Below, one piece after another: positions 28,268 through 38,959 of a DNA stretch of 64,000 nucleotides. The translations under genes were made by a program, and so were the position numbers. The first letter of the stretch is position 1. Every line of letters starts with the position of its first letter. The notes under the pieces were generated by a model. The model saw nothing but the letters and a program-made list of their open reading frames with translations. It made no database searches and had not been told where the DNA came from. This stretch comes from Vulcanisaeta distributa JCM 11216 (lineage in GTDB: Archaea; Thermoproteota; Thermoprotei; Thermoproteales; Thermocladiaceae): NCBI RefSeq assembly GCF_001315985.1, contig NZ_BBBI01000006.1, forward strand, positions 1-64,000, written 5' to 3'.

Positions 28268-30021
28268 ATGAATGGCTCAACCTTCGACGAGTTCTTAAGG
28301 CAAAGAAGTATGCTCCTAAATGCGGGTAGCTATGAGGAGGCTAAGGCGAACTTCCGGTGGCCACCGCCTGGTGAGTTTAACTGGGCTGTGGATTACTTTG
28401 ATAAGTACCTTGCCGAGACCGCCACCAATCCTGCCCTCGTATACATAAATGATGAGTTATTCAGGACTGGTGACTCTAGGGTCTTCAGTTATCCTGAGCT
28501 TAGGGCCAGGTCTAATAAGTTAGCCAATGCACTCAGTGATTTGGGTATTGGCCGTGGGGACGTCGTCATGGTAATGCTCAATAACAGGCCTGAACTCTTT
28601 GAAACATTCCTGGCACTAATGAAGATGGGTGCGGTGATAGCGCCAGCCACTACGTTGCTGTTACCGGCGGACATTGAGGATAGGGCTGCGAGGGCGCACT
28701 TCAAGGCCATAATCGCTGATCCTGAGGTCGTCAGCAGAATCAATCAAATTAGGGATAGGCTTGAGAAGCTTGGTGTTAAGTACTTCATAACCCTCGGTAA
28801 GCCAGGACCTGGCTGGCTCGATTATTATGAATTAACAAGTGGTAAGTCTGAGAACTTCCAGGGAGTTAGGACTAAAACCAATGAGTTATTACTGGTTTAT
28901 TTCACGTCAGGTACAACGGCAAAGCCGAAGATGGTAATGCACACCCACTCAAGCTACCCAATTGGTCACCTAACAACCATGTACTGGGTGGGCGCCAAAC
29001 CTGGCTATAGGCACATGAACATCTCAAGCCCCCCCGGCTGGGCCAAGTGGGCTTGGTCAACATTCTTCGCCGCGTTTAACGCGGGCGCGACCACCGTTGT
29101 CTATGATTATAGCGGCAGGTTCAGCGCGGCGAACCACTTAAAGGTCCTCGAGAATTACGGCGTTGATACGCTGTGCGCACCGCCAACTGTTTGGCGTATG
29201 ATAATACTTGAGGACTTAACGAAGTATAACCTCGAGAAGATAAAGAGCTTCGTGAGCGCCGGTGAGCCCCCTGAATCCAGAGGTCATTGAACGTGTTTAC
29301 AAAGCCACGGGTAAGTACATACGTGATGGATACGGGCAGACGGAGACCACGCTCATGGTTGGTAACTTCCCAGGCATGAGGATTAAGCCTGGCTCAATGG
29401 GTAAGCCAGCCCCCGGCTACGACGTGGTCCTCGTTGATGAGGATGGGAATCCCGTGGGCACTAATAAGGATGGCCACATAACCGTTAAGACAAGCCCGAG
29501 GCCCATTGGCTTAATGGTTGGTTATGATGATAAGAATAAGAATAAGGAGGTGTTTAGGCTCGGTCTTTACTTCACGGGTGATGTCGCCTTCATGGATGAG
29601 GAAGGCTACCTATACTTCGTTGGCCGTGCAGACGACGTATTCAAGTCAAGCGACTATAGGATTAGCCCATTCGAACTGGAAAGTGACTTATTGAAGCACC
29701 CAGCCGTTGCTGAGGCTGCGTGGTCCCAAGCCCAGACCCAATAAGGGGCTTCATACCAAAGGCATACATAGTGTTAAAGCCCGGCTACACACCGAGTAGG
29801 GACTTGGCCCATGACATCTTTAAGTTCATTAGGCTTAACATAGCGCCGTATAAGAGGCCTAGGGCCATTGAGTTCGTGCCTGAGCTGCCTAAGACCATTA
29901 GTGGCAAGATTAGGCGTGTTGAGCTTAGGGGCCTTGAACGTGAGAAGAGGAACAAGGGCATTAGGGTGAGCATGAGTACTTTGAGGACGACTTCCCAGAC
30001 ATAAGGCAGTTGAAGGTATAA
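28268..30021 (+). CDS. AMP-forming acyl-CoA synthetase (three frameshifts)
   Basis: ANL-superfamily ligase activating a carboxylic acid to its CoA ester, resembling acetyl-/medium-chain acyl-CoA synthetases. Motifs: P-loop [18 protein letters not shown]5 YGQTETT, A7 [21 protein letters not shown]8 [18 protein letters not shown]10 [10 protein letters not shown]. Frames change at 29268 (five C; four fit), near 29724 (GCTGCGTGGTCC, one base short) and near 29965, after which [18 protein letters not shown] ends at 30021. [11 protein letters not shown] has one Pro too many for the family, at a C7 run. About 583 residues. Likely feeds the acyl-CoA dehydrogenases and thiolase in this window. Confidence 0.87.
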
Positions 30022-30085
30022 TACACATAAAGTTCCCTTAAAATGGCTTTTAAATAAATTCATTATTTATTTTCCTTGAAGCAAA

Positions 30086-30971
30086 ATGTCCAGTGGAGTA
30101 AGGAGGATTAGCCTTGGTATTGACTGGCTTGATTACGCGATGCTTGGTGGGGGGGTGCCGAGGGGTAATTGGCTACTCATTACTGGCGAGCCCGGCGTTG
30201 GGAAGTCAATACTCACAATACAGGCTGCTGGGGGGGCCAATGTGGATGCCATGCCCGTCGTCTACGTCAGCACGGAGACCAGGTTCTTCGATGTTGTTAG
30301 GCAGGCTAGGCAATTCAACATTGACCTAAGCGATGCGGTCAGCCTTGCCGATGTATTGGCTGGTAAGGTCAAGGATGTTAAGACGAACCTAGTCGTCATC
30401 GACCTCTTTGGGTTGGCTAGGGAGTACAGGGAGTTGCTTAGGGCAGGTGAGGAAGAAGAGGGTAAATCCAAGGCTAGGTCACCATTGAGTATGGAGGTTG
30501 TGATGGCCAGTATCGAGAGGGCTTACGAGGTACTCGGCGTGAGTGAGGAGGGTAAGGTGACGAAGGATGTCCTAGTCATCATCGACTCCCTGGCCCCCGA
30601 TGTGGGCCCATGCGCCGGCGATGGCTAGGCTCATCACTTATCGACTTAGGCAGAGGCTCTACCGCTCGAATGTTACTGTGATTATGACTAACCAATTCGC
30701 ACCAACCACAGGCATGACCTTCGGCTTCGGGGGGGCTGAGCACATTGCGGACGCAATAATACACATGTGGATTGAACAGCCTGAGAAGAAGAAGGAAATT
30801 GAGAGGTGGCTCATTATCAAGAAGGCCAGGCTGACGAATCATTACAGGAAGGCCATGAAGTACGAGATTGAGCCCGGCAGGGGATTAACACTTATAGAGC
30901 CGGGGATTGATGAGTTAAAGAAGTGGTTTGATGAGTATGCAAAGGAACGGGAGCCAAACGGAGATGAATGA
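30086..30971 (+). CDS. KaiC/RAD55-like RecA-superfamily ATPase (one frameshift)
   Basis: Single-domain KaiC-type ATPase of unknown archaeal function. Seen: IDWLDYAMLGGGVPRGNWLL, Walker A GEPGVGKSIL, Walker B-like NLVVIDLFGLAREY and VLVIIDSLAP, and VTVIMTNQFAPTTG. The frame breaks at 30591-30600 in a run of five C; four C give DSLAPMWAHAPAMARLITY and continue to the stop. About 295 residues. Preceded by a TTTAAATAA TATA-like box. Overlaps the next gene by 8 nt, suggesting the pair works together. Confidence 0.78.
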
Positions 30972-31439
30972 TTGTAACTCTCGAATAATTAGGGCCATGG
31001 AGGAATTTCTATGGATCCTGCAGTCGGTGGTGATAGGGGGGGGATGTAATAAACGAACTTATGAAGTGCGGTGATACCGCTAAGCCGTACTTAAATGTTG
31101 TCGATGGCGACGAACCAGGTAATACCATATCAGCCGCAGTATCGTATTATCAATACGTTAAGTTAGCCAGAGGCGAATTACGTATCGATGGGGGATTATC
31201 TAGTGGGCATTGATGGAGATCTTACGAGGCCGGACATTACGTACTCACTCATTGTTGATAATATGACCCGCGCATTGAAGGCTCAGGACTACGTAACCGC
31301 GGGTTTTCTAGCTGATCTGGCGTTCATTGCTAGGTCGTACATACTATGCGTAAGTAATAATGGTAAAGGTAATTGTGATTGGATTAGGAGGGCATTTAAT
31401 GCGAGGGTTTTGATACTTAGGAGATTTAGCAATTATTGA
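30964..31439 (+). CDS. Unidentified protein coupled to the KaiC-like ATPase (two frameshifts)
   Basis: ATG 30964 lies inside the end of the KaiC-like gene (ATGAATGA). Reconstructed in three frames: NSRIIRAMEEFLWILQSVV; then after a G8 run at 31036-31043, VINELMKCGDTAKPYLNVVD and YYQYVKLARGELRIDG; then after a G5 run at 31190, YLVGIDGDLTRPDITYSLIV to the stop. In both places four G restores the frame. About 157 residues, mostly helical by appearance, with no recognised family. Confidence 0.5.
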
Positions 31440-31836
31440 CTGGCCTGAATTTATAGCCGTAGTTTATCAGGCCGTATGTGCCATCCATCTTAACCATCCT
31501 AAACACAACCTCAACATCAATGCCGGGACTCAGCTTCTCAGGGTTCATGCAATCCACTATCTGACCAACAACCTTAACACCGCCAAGATCCACCATGCCT
31601 ATTATCAGAGGCTTCATCTTCTCAAACTCAACAGGCACCGAGTAGAGCACCGTGAAGTTTACGAGCTTGCCCGTGCTCGGCAATGGGTATGGCTTAAACT
31701 CCCTGGAACCGCACTCACACACAGCCCTCGGTGGGAAGTACACTCGGCCGCACTTAACGCATTGGACACCCTCGAGCCTGTAGTACTGGGGCATCCTTCT
31801 CCAGTACCTTGGTATGGATAGTCTCTGGTCAACCAT
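31426..31836 (-). CDS. DUF35 Zn-ribbon/OB-fold protein
   Basis: 136 residues. Zinc ribbon CVKCGRVYFPPRAVCECG followed by an OB-fold (TGKLVNFTVLYSVP...GGVKVVGQIVDC). Such proteins form a complex with an archaeal thiolase and HMG-CoA synthase and help channel acetoacetyl-CoA in the mevalonate pathway. Its ATG is 1 nt after the thiolase stop, supporting that role. HMG-CoA synthase is not seen next to it in this window. Its tail overlaps the convergent unidentified gene by 14 bp. Confidence 0.85.
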   Translation of the reverse strand: MVDQRLSIPRYWRRMPQYYRLEGVQCVKCGRVYFPPRAVCECGSREFKPYPLPSTGKLVNFTVLYSVPVEFEKMKPLIIGMVDLGGVKVVGQIVDCMNPEKLSPGIDVEVVFRMVKMDGTYGLINYGYKFRPVNNC

Positions 31837-31837
31837 G

Positions 31838-33014
31838 TCAGCTCACCCTCCTGAGGATTATCGATGTTGATACCAAGTCAAAACCGGCCATATCCTGAAC
31901 AATACCTAACTCAGCCCTACCCAGTGACTCAAAGGGCTTCACATTCATTAGCTCCATAACCATTAACGCCAATTCATACATACCCGAGGCACCCCCCCTG
32001 GAAATCCCATTGACTTAAGCCCACCACCTGCATTAACGACTAACTTATTACCCGCGTCTAAGGCGCCCGTGGATAGAAGCCTCGGTGTCTCACCAGGCCT
32101 CACGAGACCCATGGATTCCAACGCCAGCATGCCGAGTATGCTGTATGTATCATGAACCTCCACAAGCTTTACATCACTAGTCGTTGCATGAGCCATCCTG
32201 AGCGCCATGTTAGTGGCATCCCTAACCGAGTATAGCTCAGTCAATGAATCCCTCTGGCCCATGTATGTCCCATATGCCCCCCCAACACCAATACCATCAA
32301 CCCTTATTACTGCGTCGTTCTTTAACGGCTTGTTACATAACACGACAGCGGCCGACCCATCCACAGCCGGTGCAACGTCGTAAAGCCTCAATGGGTCGGC
32401 AACGACCTCCGACTCAAGTACGTCCTTAAGCGACGCCTGTTTCTTCATGTATGCGAGTGGGTTCTTACTACCTCTCTCGTGCATCTTTATTGGCCATATT
32501 GCCAAGTCCTCATAGTCGTAACCATACTTAATCATGTATTCCTTCATGGCCATGGCTGCCTGAGCCGCCGGCGTCACACCGAAGAAGCTTCATACTCGTA
32601 ATCGGTTATCGTGGCCAATGCCTTGTTTAGCTTTACGTTTATCACGTCGTGCATTTTCTCAACGCCGACAACAGCGACGCAGTCGTAAATACCAGCCCTA
32701 ACCATGTTATAGGCCTCTAAGAACGCTATGCCGCTTGACCCATCACCACTCTCAATCCTAATGGCTGGTATCCTCCTAAGTCCAATATAATCCGTCAGGT
32801 AAGCCCCCCCAAGGACACTCTGGTCCTGAAGCACCTCGGAGAAGGCATTGGCAACGTATATTGCACCCAGGTTAGCATTACCGACCTGGTCAAGGACCTT
32901 TAGGAATGCGTCGGCGAATAACTCCTTCAATCCCTTCTCATAATGCCTACCGCCAGGTACCAGGGAGTGGGCCACGACATATACTTCTGTCGTATTAAAC
33001 ACCAGCAGTTGCCA
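31838..33014 (-). CDS. Acetyl-CoA acetyltransferase, archaeal thiolase (frameshifts)
   Basis: Archaeal SCP2-type thiolase that condenses acetyl-CoA to acetoacetyl-CoA. Seen: RHYEKGLKELFADAF, YVANAFSEVLQDQ, SGIAFLEAYNMVRAG, VEVHDTYSILGMLALE with the catalytic His, and ANKxxVNAGGGLKSMGFPGG-like C-terminal motif (KLVVNAGGGLKSMGFPGG). Frames change near 33003 (an extra T), 32575 and 31990 (C7). I chose ATG 33014, which gives MATAGVNTTEVYVVAHSLV after removing one T. The C-terminus DLVSTSIILRRVS ends at 31838. About 390 residues; divergent from HMG-CoA reductase. Confidence 0.82.
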
Positions 33015-33057
33015 TAAATGTGAAGTTTTTAAATATTCCCTGAATATAGCCATTATA
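33015..33057. promoter_or_regulatory. Divergent promoter between thiolase and HMG-CoA reductase
   Basis: 43 bp separate the two ATGs. TTTTTAAATATT (about 33026-33037) lies about 25-30 nt before the HMG-CoA reductase ATG, the right distance for a leaderless transcript. GAATATAG (33044-33051) is about 30 nt before the thiolase ATG on the other strand. Joint control of two mevalonate-pathway genes is an inference from this compact layout. Confidence 0.5.
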
Positions 33058-34316
33058 ATGGTTGAGGAGGTAAGCCTTGAGGATGTATTCGCAAAGATTG
33101 ATGAAGGTAAATTGAAACTTCACGAACTAGACAAGGTCCTCGGAGACTCAAACAAGGCAACAGAAATTAGGAGGAAATACATAGAAAGCAAGGTCGGTGC
33201 GAGGCTTGAGAACGTCGGTAAGACCGTAATAGACTTCAACACCGTCGTTGGTAGAAACATTGAAAATACAATAGGCGCCGCCCAAATACCCATAGGTGTT
33301 GCCGGGCCGTTACGCATAATCGGCGATTATGCTAATGGCCTTTACTACATACCATTAGCAACAACGGAGGGGGCACTCGTTGCCTCAGTAAATAGGGGTG
33401 CCAAAGTAATTACTGAAGCCGGTGGCGCAAGGAGTAAGGTTATTAATGATGGTATGACCAGGGCCCCCCCCGTAATAGCCGTACCAAGCGTCATTGACGC
33501 TGTCGAGCTCGTTAACTGGGTTAATGAACACTTCAATGAGGTGAAGAGCGTGGCCGAGTCAACCAGTAGGCACGCGAAGTTAGTAAGCATTCAACCATTC
33601 ATTGTTGGTAATAATGTATGGCTTAGGTTTAAGTTCACGACTGGGGGGGATGCAATGGGCATGAACATGGTTACAATAGCCACTGACAAAGCCGTTAAGT
33701 ACATACTCAGCAACTTCCCAAGGGCTCGGTTAGTCGCCCTCAGCGGCAATATGTGCGTGGATAAGAAGGCTAATGCCGTGAATTTCCTGCTTGGTAGGGG
33801 TAAGACCGTGATTAGCGAGGCCGTAATACCAAGGAGTACCCTTGAGAAGTGGGGCGTCACTGCGGAGGACGTGGCCGAGGTCAATAATAGGAAGAACCTG
33901 CTTGGTTCGGCGCTGGCTCACTCATACGGCTTCAACGCCCACTTCGCTAATATAATCGCGGCCATATTCATAGCCACCGGTCAAGATGCTGCCCAAGCCG
34001 TTGAGTCAAGCATGGGTATTACCTGGATGGAACCCCCCCTCGACAATGGTGACCTCTACGTATCAGTCACACTGCCTAGTCTCGAGGTTGGCACCGTCGG
34101 TGGCGGCACCGGGTTACCAACACAGAGAGAAATGCTTCAAATGCTCGGTGTTTATGGCTCAGGGAACCCACCCGGTACCAATGCCTGAAGTTCGCAGAGA
34201 TAGTAGCGGCAGCGGTACTCGCCGGCGAGGTTAACCTAGTCCTTGCCCTGGCTAGAGATGAGTTGGCGAGGGCGCATGAGATGTTGGGCAGGGCTGGCAA
34301 GAGAGATAGTACGTGA
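33058..34316 (+). CDS. hmgA: HMG-CoA reductase (one frameshift near the C-terminus)
   Basis: Class I HMG-CoA reductase making mevalonate for archaeal lipids. Seen: ENTIGAAQIPIGVAGPL, catalytic Glu in TTEGALVASVNRG, GMTRAPPVIAVPS, TTGGDAMGMNMV, catalytic Asp region in HGxxNxAN (AHFANIIAAIFIATGQDAAQ) and VTLPSLEVGTVGGGTGLPTQ. Two motifs carry one extra residue at C8/G7 runs (family: TRAPV and TGDAMGMN). The frame breaks near 34188 (GCCTGAAG, one C short); then KFAEIVAAAVLAGEVNLVLA and the normal C-terminal helix to 34316. About 418 residues. Confidence 0.93.
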
Positions 34317-34433
34317 TTTTCTTAAATTATAAATATGTTTATCTACATATTCATACGTACTCTCTATAGCACATAAATTGAAGTGATAAGGCTTATAAAG
34401 AGTTGCGCTAACATTTTTGTGGGGGGGATTAGT

Positions 34434-34844
34434 TTGGTAATTTATGTTTCTCCCGATAAGAAGGTCGTTGAGAAGACACTTCAAACAGAGCTTAAGCGGA
34501 TAATGCTTAGCGAGTTAATAGATGGTGAGGTAATAATTGGCGCCGCAATCATTGACTCAAACGGTATTCCACTTATTTATCACATCCCAAACACCCTCAC
34601 CGTTAAATCCCTTAAAAACCTCCTCTCCCTCATAGAGTTCGTTGATCATACCGCTAAAATCAATGATGACCTCCTCGGTCCCTATCAATACCTCATAATC
34701 CGCTACTCAAACTTCAAAATTGCCTTCTTCGAGATGGGGGGGTCCAAGGGCTGGTTGATGGTTTTCGTAAACCCTGTTTGGCACGTCGAGAACGTGATGT
34801 CAAAGATTAAGCAGTTCATGCTTAAGGTTCAAAGGATGATTTAA
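34434..34844 (+). CDS. Possible roadblock/LC7-like regulatory protein
   Basis: About 137 residues from TTG 34434, chosen because a TATA box (GCTTATAAA, 34391-34399) is 35-40 nt upstream and a G-rich stretch precedes it. A GTG at 34383 would place the start upstream of that TATA box. GEVIIGAAIIDSNGIPLIYH resembles the roadblock/LC7 beta-hairpin pattern; the rest (KIAFFEMGGSKGWLMVFV) fits a profilin-like fold. The assignment is tentative. Frame intact. Confidence 0.45.
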   Translation: MVIYVSPDKKVVEKTLQTELKRIMLSELIDGEVIIGAAIIDSNGIPLIYHIPNTLTVKSLKNLLSLIEFVDHTAKINDDLLGPYQYLIIRYSNFKIAFFEMGGSKGWLMVFVNPVWHVENVMSKIKQFMLKVQRMI

Positions 34845-34913
34845 AATCGATAGGCAATTTGGTAAAAATTGCCGCTTCAAATATATTAGGTTATTCACCC
34901 ATTCCTAGATTTG

Positions 34914-35531
34914 ATGTCGAAGGTAACAGGTACTGTAAAAATTCCTGAAATGGAGATTAAAGAGAGTGTCGAGTTGCCATCGTCCGGCACGGCTATAATA
35001 GTTGTCGATATGCAGAATGACTTCGTAAAACCAAACGGTAAACTATACGTACCGACAGCGCAAGCCACAGTACCTGCGATAAGGAAGCTGCTTATGAAGG
35101 CCAGGGATGCCAATGTACCCATAATATACACCCAGGACTGGCACTTCAAGAATGACCCAGAGTTTAGGATTTGGGGGGGTGAGCACTGTGTAATGGATAC
35201 GTGGGGGGGTGCCGAGATAGTTGATGAGCTTAAGCCCATGCCTAGTGACATAGTAATAAGGAAGCGTAGGTATGATGCATTCTTCGGCACGGATCTTGAC
35301 TACGTGCTTAGGCATGTTGTTCATGCGACTAACCTCGTGATAGTGGGTACCGTAGCCAACATATGCGTACTGCACACTGCGGGTAGCGCCGCACTTAATT
35401 GGTACAACGTTGTCGTACCAATTGATGGGATCTCCGCACTAAATGAGTTTGATTACTACGCGGCCCTTAGGCAAATATCATTCTTGTACAAAGGTACGCT
35501 TACTAAGGTTGATGGGGTAAAATTCACGTAG
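34914..35531 (+). CDS. Isochorismatase-family cysteine hydrolase (nicotinamidase-like)
   Basis: 205 residues. Catalytic Asp in AIIVVDMQNDFVKPNG, metal-binding QDWHFKNDPEF, Lys in IRKRRYDAFFGTDLD, and nucleophile Cys in VGTVANICVLHTAGSA. WGGEHCVMDTWGGAEIVDEL has two extra Gly relative to the nicotinamidase pattern WxEHCVxGTxGAE, both at G7 runs. Probably hydrolyses nicotinamide or a related amide, but the family is broad. Single gene with an A/T-rich upstream region. Confidence 0.82.
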   Translation: MSKVTGTVKIPEMEIKESVELPSSGTAIIVVDMQNDFVKPNGKLYVPTAQATVPAIRKLLMKARDANVPIIYTQDWHFKNDPEFRIWGGEHCVMDTWGGAEIVDELKPMPSDIVIRKRRYDAFFGTDLDYVLRHVVHATNLVIVGTVANICVLHTAGSAALNWYNVVVPIDGISALNEFDYYAALRQISFLYKGTLTKVDGVKFT

Positions 35532-35632
35532 TAAATCTTCTTATGGTATATTTATGTAGAAATAGTATTAAGTATAGTATGTCCTAATGCTTCACTACCT
35601 TGTGGTGGGACATTTAAAAATACCGCTTTTAA

Positions 35633-36652
35633 GTGTGTACAGTGAGTAATCATAGTCGTATTGGTAATATAGATTGGCGTAGGGATGCCCTATTTATTGT
35701 ATTATCCATTGTTACAATAATAATTACAATAGTGATACTATTGGAATCAGGCCTTGCTAAGGCTAGGTATGAGCCGCCTAAGTATCCATTTTATCTCATT
35801 ATTTCTGAGTTTGTTTTCCTTGCGCAGATATCACTCATTGGCGTAAGACTTAGTATAATATTTAATAGGGGCATGAGGTTTAAAATAAATACGGCCGATT
35901 TAATTAAGGTAGTGGCGGCTCAGGTATATATGTCGCTATTAATACCTGGCTTCTACATCGGTGGTGAGGTTATCACGATTACGTACCTAACGTATAAGGG
36001 CCTTCCAACTGCCAGGGTTACTGAGGGTATCGTACTTAGGTATACAGTAGACACAATAACGCTTACGTTAATGATACTCATATTCTACCTATTTAGCCTG
36101 ACTACGGTTCCCTTTATCGCGTTTGTAATGGCGGTAGTACTCTTTGTGGTGTATATGGTATTGTTCATATCAATAGTAAGCGCCAGGTTAGGTAGGTACA
36201 TTGAGCGTATGTTTAGGTTTATTAGTTCCAGGGTTAATATCGCTAGGAACTTTATTGTAGCGAATGAGAATGAGACTTACGGTGTTAGCTTCACAGCAAT
36301 TGATTACCTCGTGCTTTTTATTCTATCCGCCACCCAGTGGTTGTTATCCGGCCTAAATGTTACGTTGATTTTTTACGCCTTGGGCGTCAATACGAATTTC
36401 ATCATTGGTGTGTTAATTATGCTATCGTATACTGTCCTCACATACATATCACTATTACCTGGGTCAGCAGGCATTGGTGAACTTGCGAATCTATACATAC
36501 TCAACAATCTCGGTTTAAGTAATTATTACCTGGCTTATGATGTCTGGTTTAGGATCATAACTTACATAATACCATTAATAATTCTCATGCCGTTATTCCT
36601 AGGTATAACTAGGAGATTAACTATAAACATTAGTCATAGGAACCTCCAGTAG
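35633..36652 (+). CDS. Flippase-like integral membrane protein (UPF0104 family)
   Basis: 339 residues, about eight transmembrane helices (FIVLSIVTIIITIVILLE, FIAFVMAVVLFVVYMVLFIS, LIMLSYTVLTYISLLP). SLLPGSAGIGELANLYIL matches the family's P-G-x-x-G-x-x-E motif. The family includes lysylphosphatidylglycerol-synthase membrane regions and putative lipid or glycan flippases. GTG 35633 is used; GTG 35642 is closer to the expected position after the TTTAAAAATA box. Ends inside the last codons of the convergent helicase gene. Confidence 0.7.
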   Translation: MCTVSNHSRIGNIDWRRDALFIVLSIVTIIITIVILLESGLAKARYEPPKYPFYLIISEFVFLAQISLIGVRLSIIFNRGMRFKINTADLIKVVAAQVYMSLLIPGFYIGGEVITITYLTYKGLPTARVTEGIVLRYTVDTITLTLMILIFYLFSLTTVPFIAFVMAVVLFVVYMVLFISIVSARLGRYIERMFRFISSRVNIARNFIVANENETYGVSFTAIDYLVLFILSATQWLLSGLNVTLIFYALGVNTNFIIGVLIMLSYTVLTYISLLPGSAGIGELANLYILNNLGLSNYYLAYDVWFRIITYIIPLIILMPLFLGITRRLTINISHRNLQ

Positions 36653-38937
36653 GTAGCTCTGAAACACTTGATGATACCCCCCCCTTCAGTATTGCATCAA
36701 TAACCTTAATTGCGTTTTTCCTGGATAGGTAGTGGTTATCATTACCACAGTAGGGTGAGTACACGCATTTGGGGGGGCAACCATCAGTGCATGTACAATG
36801 CGTAAGTACACTAAGCGAGATTTTAAGGACTTCATCAATCCTCTTAATAATCATCCTGGCAGTGCCTGAACCGCCTGGGTATGAGTCGTAGATTATTATG
36901 TGCCCAGTTGGGTATGAGATACCGCCTAGGTCCGTGGGCCCCGCCCCCCCAATCACGTTCTCACCAACCATAATCATTACATGCTCAGCCGCGTGATAGG
37001 CCCTACCCCCCCTCTCAACAACATCAACATTCTCAAACGGGCTGAAGGTTATGAACGGCGCATAAATAACAACACCTTTTGTCCTAAATTCATACGTAAA
37101 CGGCTCACCGAACTCCCTCTTCTCAACAACCTCGCCACTGCCGAATCTCTTAACCACGTAACCATGAACAACCTCCTTAATTGTTAACCTAACGTATTGA
37201 TAGGGCACGGATTTTATGAAACCCTCCTCAAGGATCTCGTCAATCCTAGGTTCAGAGCTATATAGCGCTGTTGTGTAAAAGTCGTAATCACCTTGTAGTT
37301 TCCTAACGTATGCTGTCCTGCTACTTAGGTCAAGTTTATAGACCTCGTAAACCCTACCGCCATGTAGGTAAATGGCGCCATCATGAAGCTCCCTCAATGC
37401 CATAGGCAGCTCCCTATGGCCAATGACCCTCTTACCCTCAACAATCTTAATAACCTCGCCAACACCCCTAATACCATGTATTGCCCTAACAACCTCACGG
37501 CCTTTGTCACTCACGACGTAGTAATTACCCCCTAACCTCGACTAAGCCATCATTAACTAATGACTTAAGTATTTCCTCGCAGTACATATCCACGGAACCA
37601 CTCCTCACGGGCCTCTCGTAAGCCATCAACAGGCAGTGTCTCCTGGCTATCTCGTCATTTCTCCATTCAACGTACAAATCCTCAGGCCTCCTCATGTAGA
37701 ATTCACGTGGATTCGAACTATAGTAGGTACTCATTGGGTCATCCCCCAAGGACCTGAATCACATAGGCCCTTTGACCCTCCTACCAACTACCACTCCTCT
37801 GCAGGTACTTCGAGTAGCTGGGCGGTATTGTGGCCATGACCGCAACATCAACATCACCAACATCAATACCCATCTCAAGCGTCGGCGTGGTTAGGAGCAC
37901 TAGGTACCTGCCCTCCCTAAACCCATCCTCAACCTCATGCCTCTCCTCAATCGTGAGCCCAGCCCTATGAACCCCTAACCCTATCGCCAAACCCAGCCCT
38001 ATCAACAAACCTCTTAATCAACTCAACAAACCTATGACTATCAGCAAAGACAAGGCACTTCATATCCCTCCTAACACACACCCTAGCCAACTCAGCCGCC
38101 TCGGCAAGCCTACCCCCCCTACTTATTGGGCTAACTAGGACATGCCTAACCAAGCCCCCCCTCCTACCCTCGGGACCTCTGATCAGCCTAACATCATCGA
38201 CGCCAAGCAATTCCCTGGCAAAATCAATTGGGTTTCCAACAGTGGCCGTGGAAACGACGAATTGGTAACCTCTCATGAACCTTCTCATCCTCTTAAGGAC
38301 ATAATGGACGTGAGCGCCAAAGACCCCCCCATTATAGACGTGGAAGTCGTCCAACACGATTACCCTGTAATTACGGAGTAAATCCCTGAACTTACTGACG
38401 TGGGTTAATGCTTCACTAACCATGTCAGGGTTTGTGATGAGTATGTCAGGTGGTGAGGAGTATATCCGAGACCTAATATCACTGGGTGTGTCACCGTCAT
38501 ACGGCATTACGGACACGTTGATCGCCGTGAAGTACCTCTGCATCCTGAGTAGTTGGTCCCTGGCGAGGGCCTTTGTTGGGTACATAATTATTGCCTTAAC
38601 ACCCTCCTTATTGATCATCGTTATTAATGGCAGTAGGAATGCCTCGGTCTTACCAACGCCGGTACCGGCCATTATAACCACATTATTCCCATTAATAATT
38701 GATTGATAGGCCTCCCATTGAAAGTCAAAGAGCTTATCAATCCCAAGCCCCCCTCAACCTACTTATCAATTCCCTTGGTAGTTTCAAGCTGTCGATTGAT
38801 GGCCCGTAACTCGGCTCTGAGGGTTTGTCCTCATGTACGTAGAGGATCATTCTAGCTCTATCGCTACCTAGCTCGCCTATGAATTCATCCTCAAGCATGT
38901 ACTTGGCCACTGTGAGCCTATCGCCCCCCCTAATCAT
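36630..38937 (-). CDS. DEAD/DEAH helicase with DUF1998-like C-terminus (several frameshifts)
   Basis: Superfamily 2 DNA helicase of the MrfA/Hrq1-like group. N-terminus from ATG 38937. Motifs: Walker A MAGTGVGKTEAFLLP, PTKALARDQLLRM, ITNPDMVSEAL, DDFHVYNGGVFGAHVHY in place of DEAH, STATVGNP, TPTLEMGIDVGDVD and QRSG at motif VI. The C-terminus holds THCTCTDGCPPKCVYSPYCG, a four-cysteine site whose family form is CxxGCPxC; the extra Pro is at a C7 run. Frames change near 38745, 37990, 37790-37740 and 37525. About 765 residues. Probably DNA repair. Confidence 0.78.
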
Positions 38938-38959
38938 TGCACTAAGTGCACTATGTACC

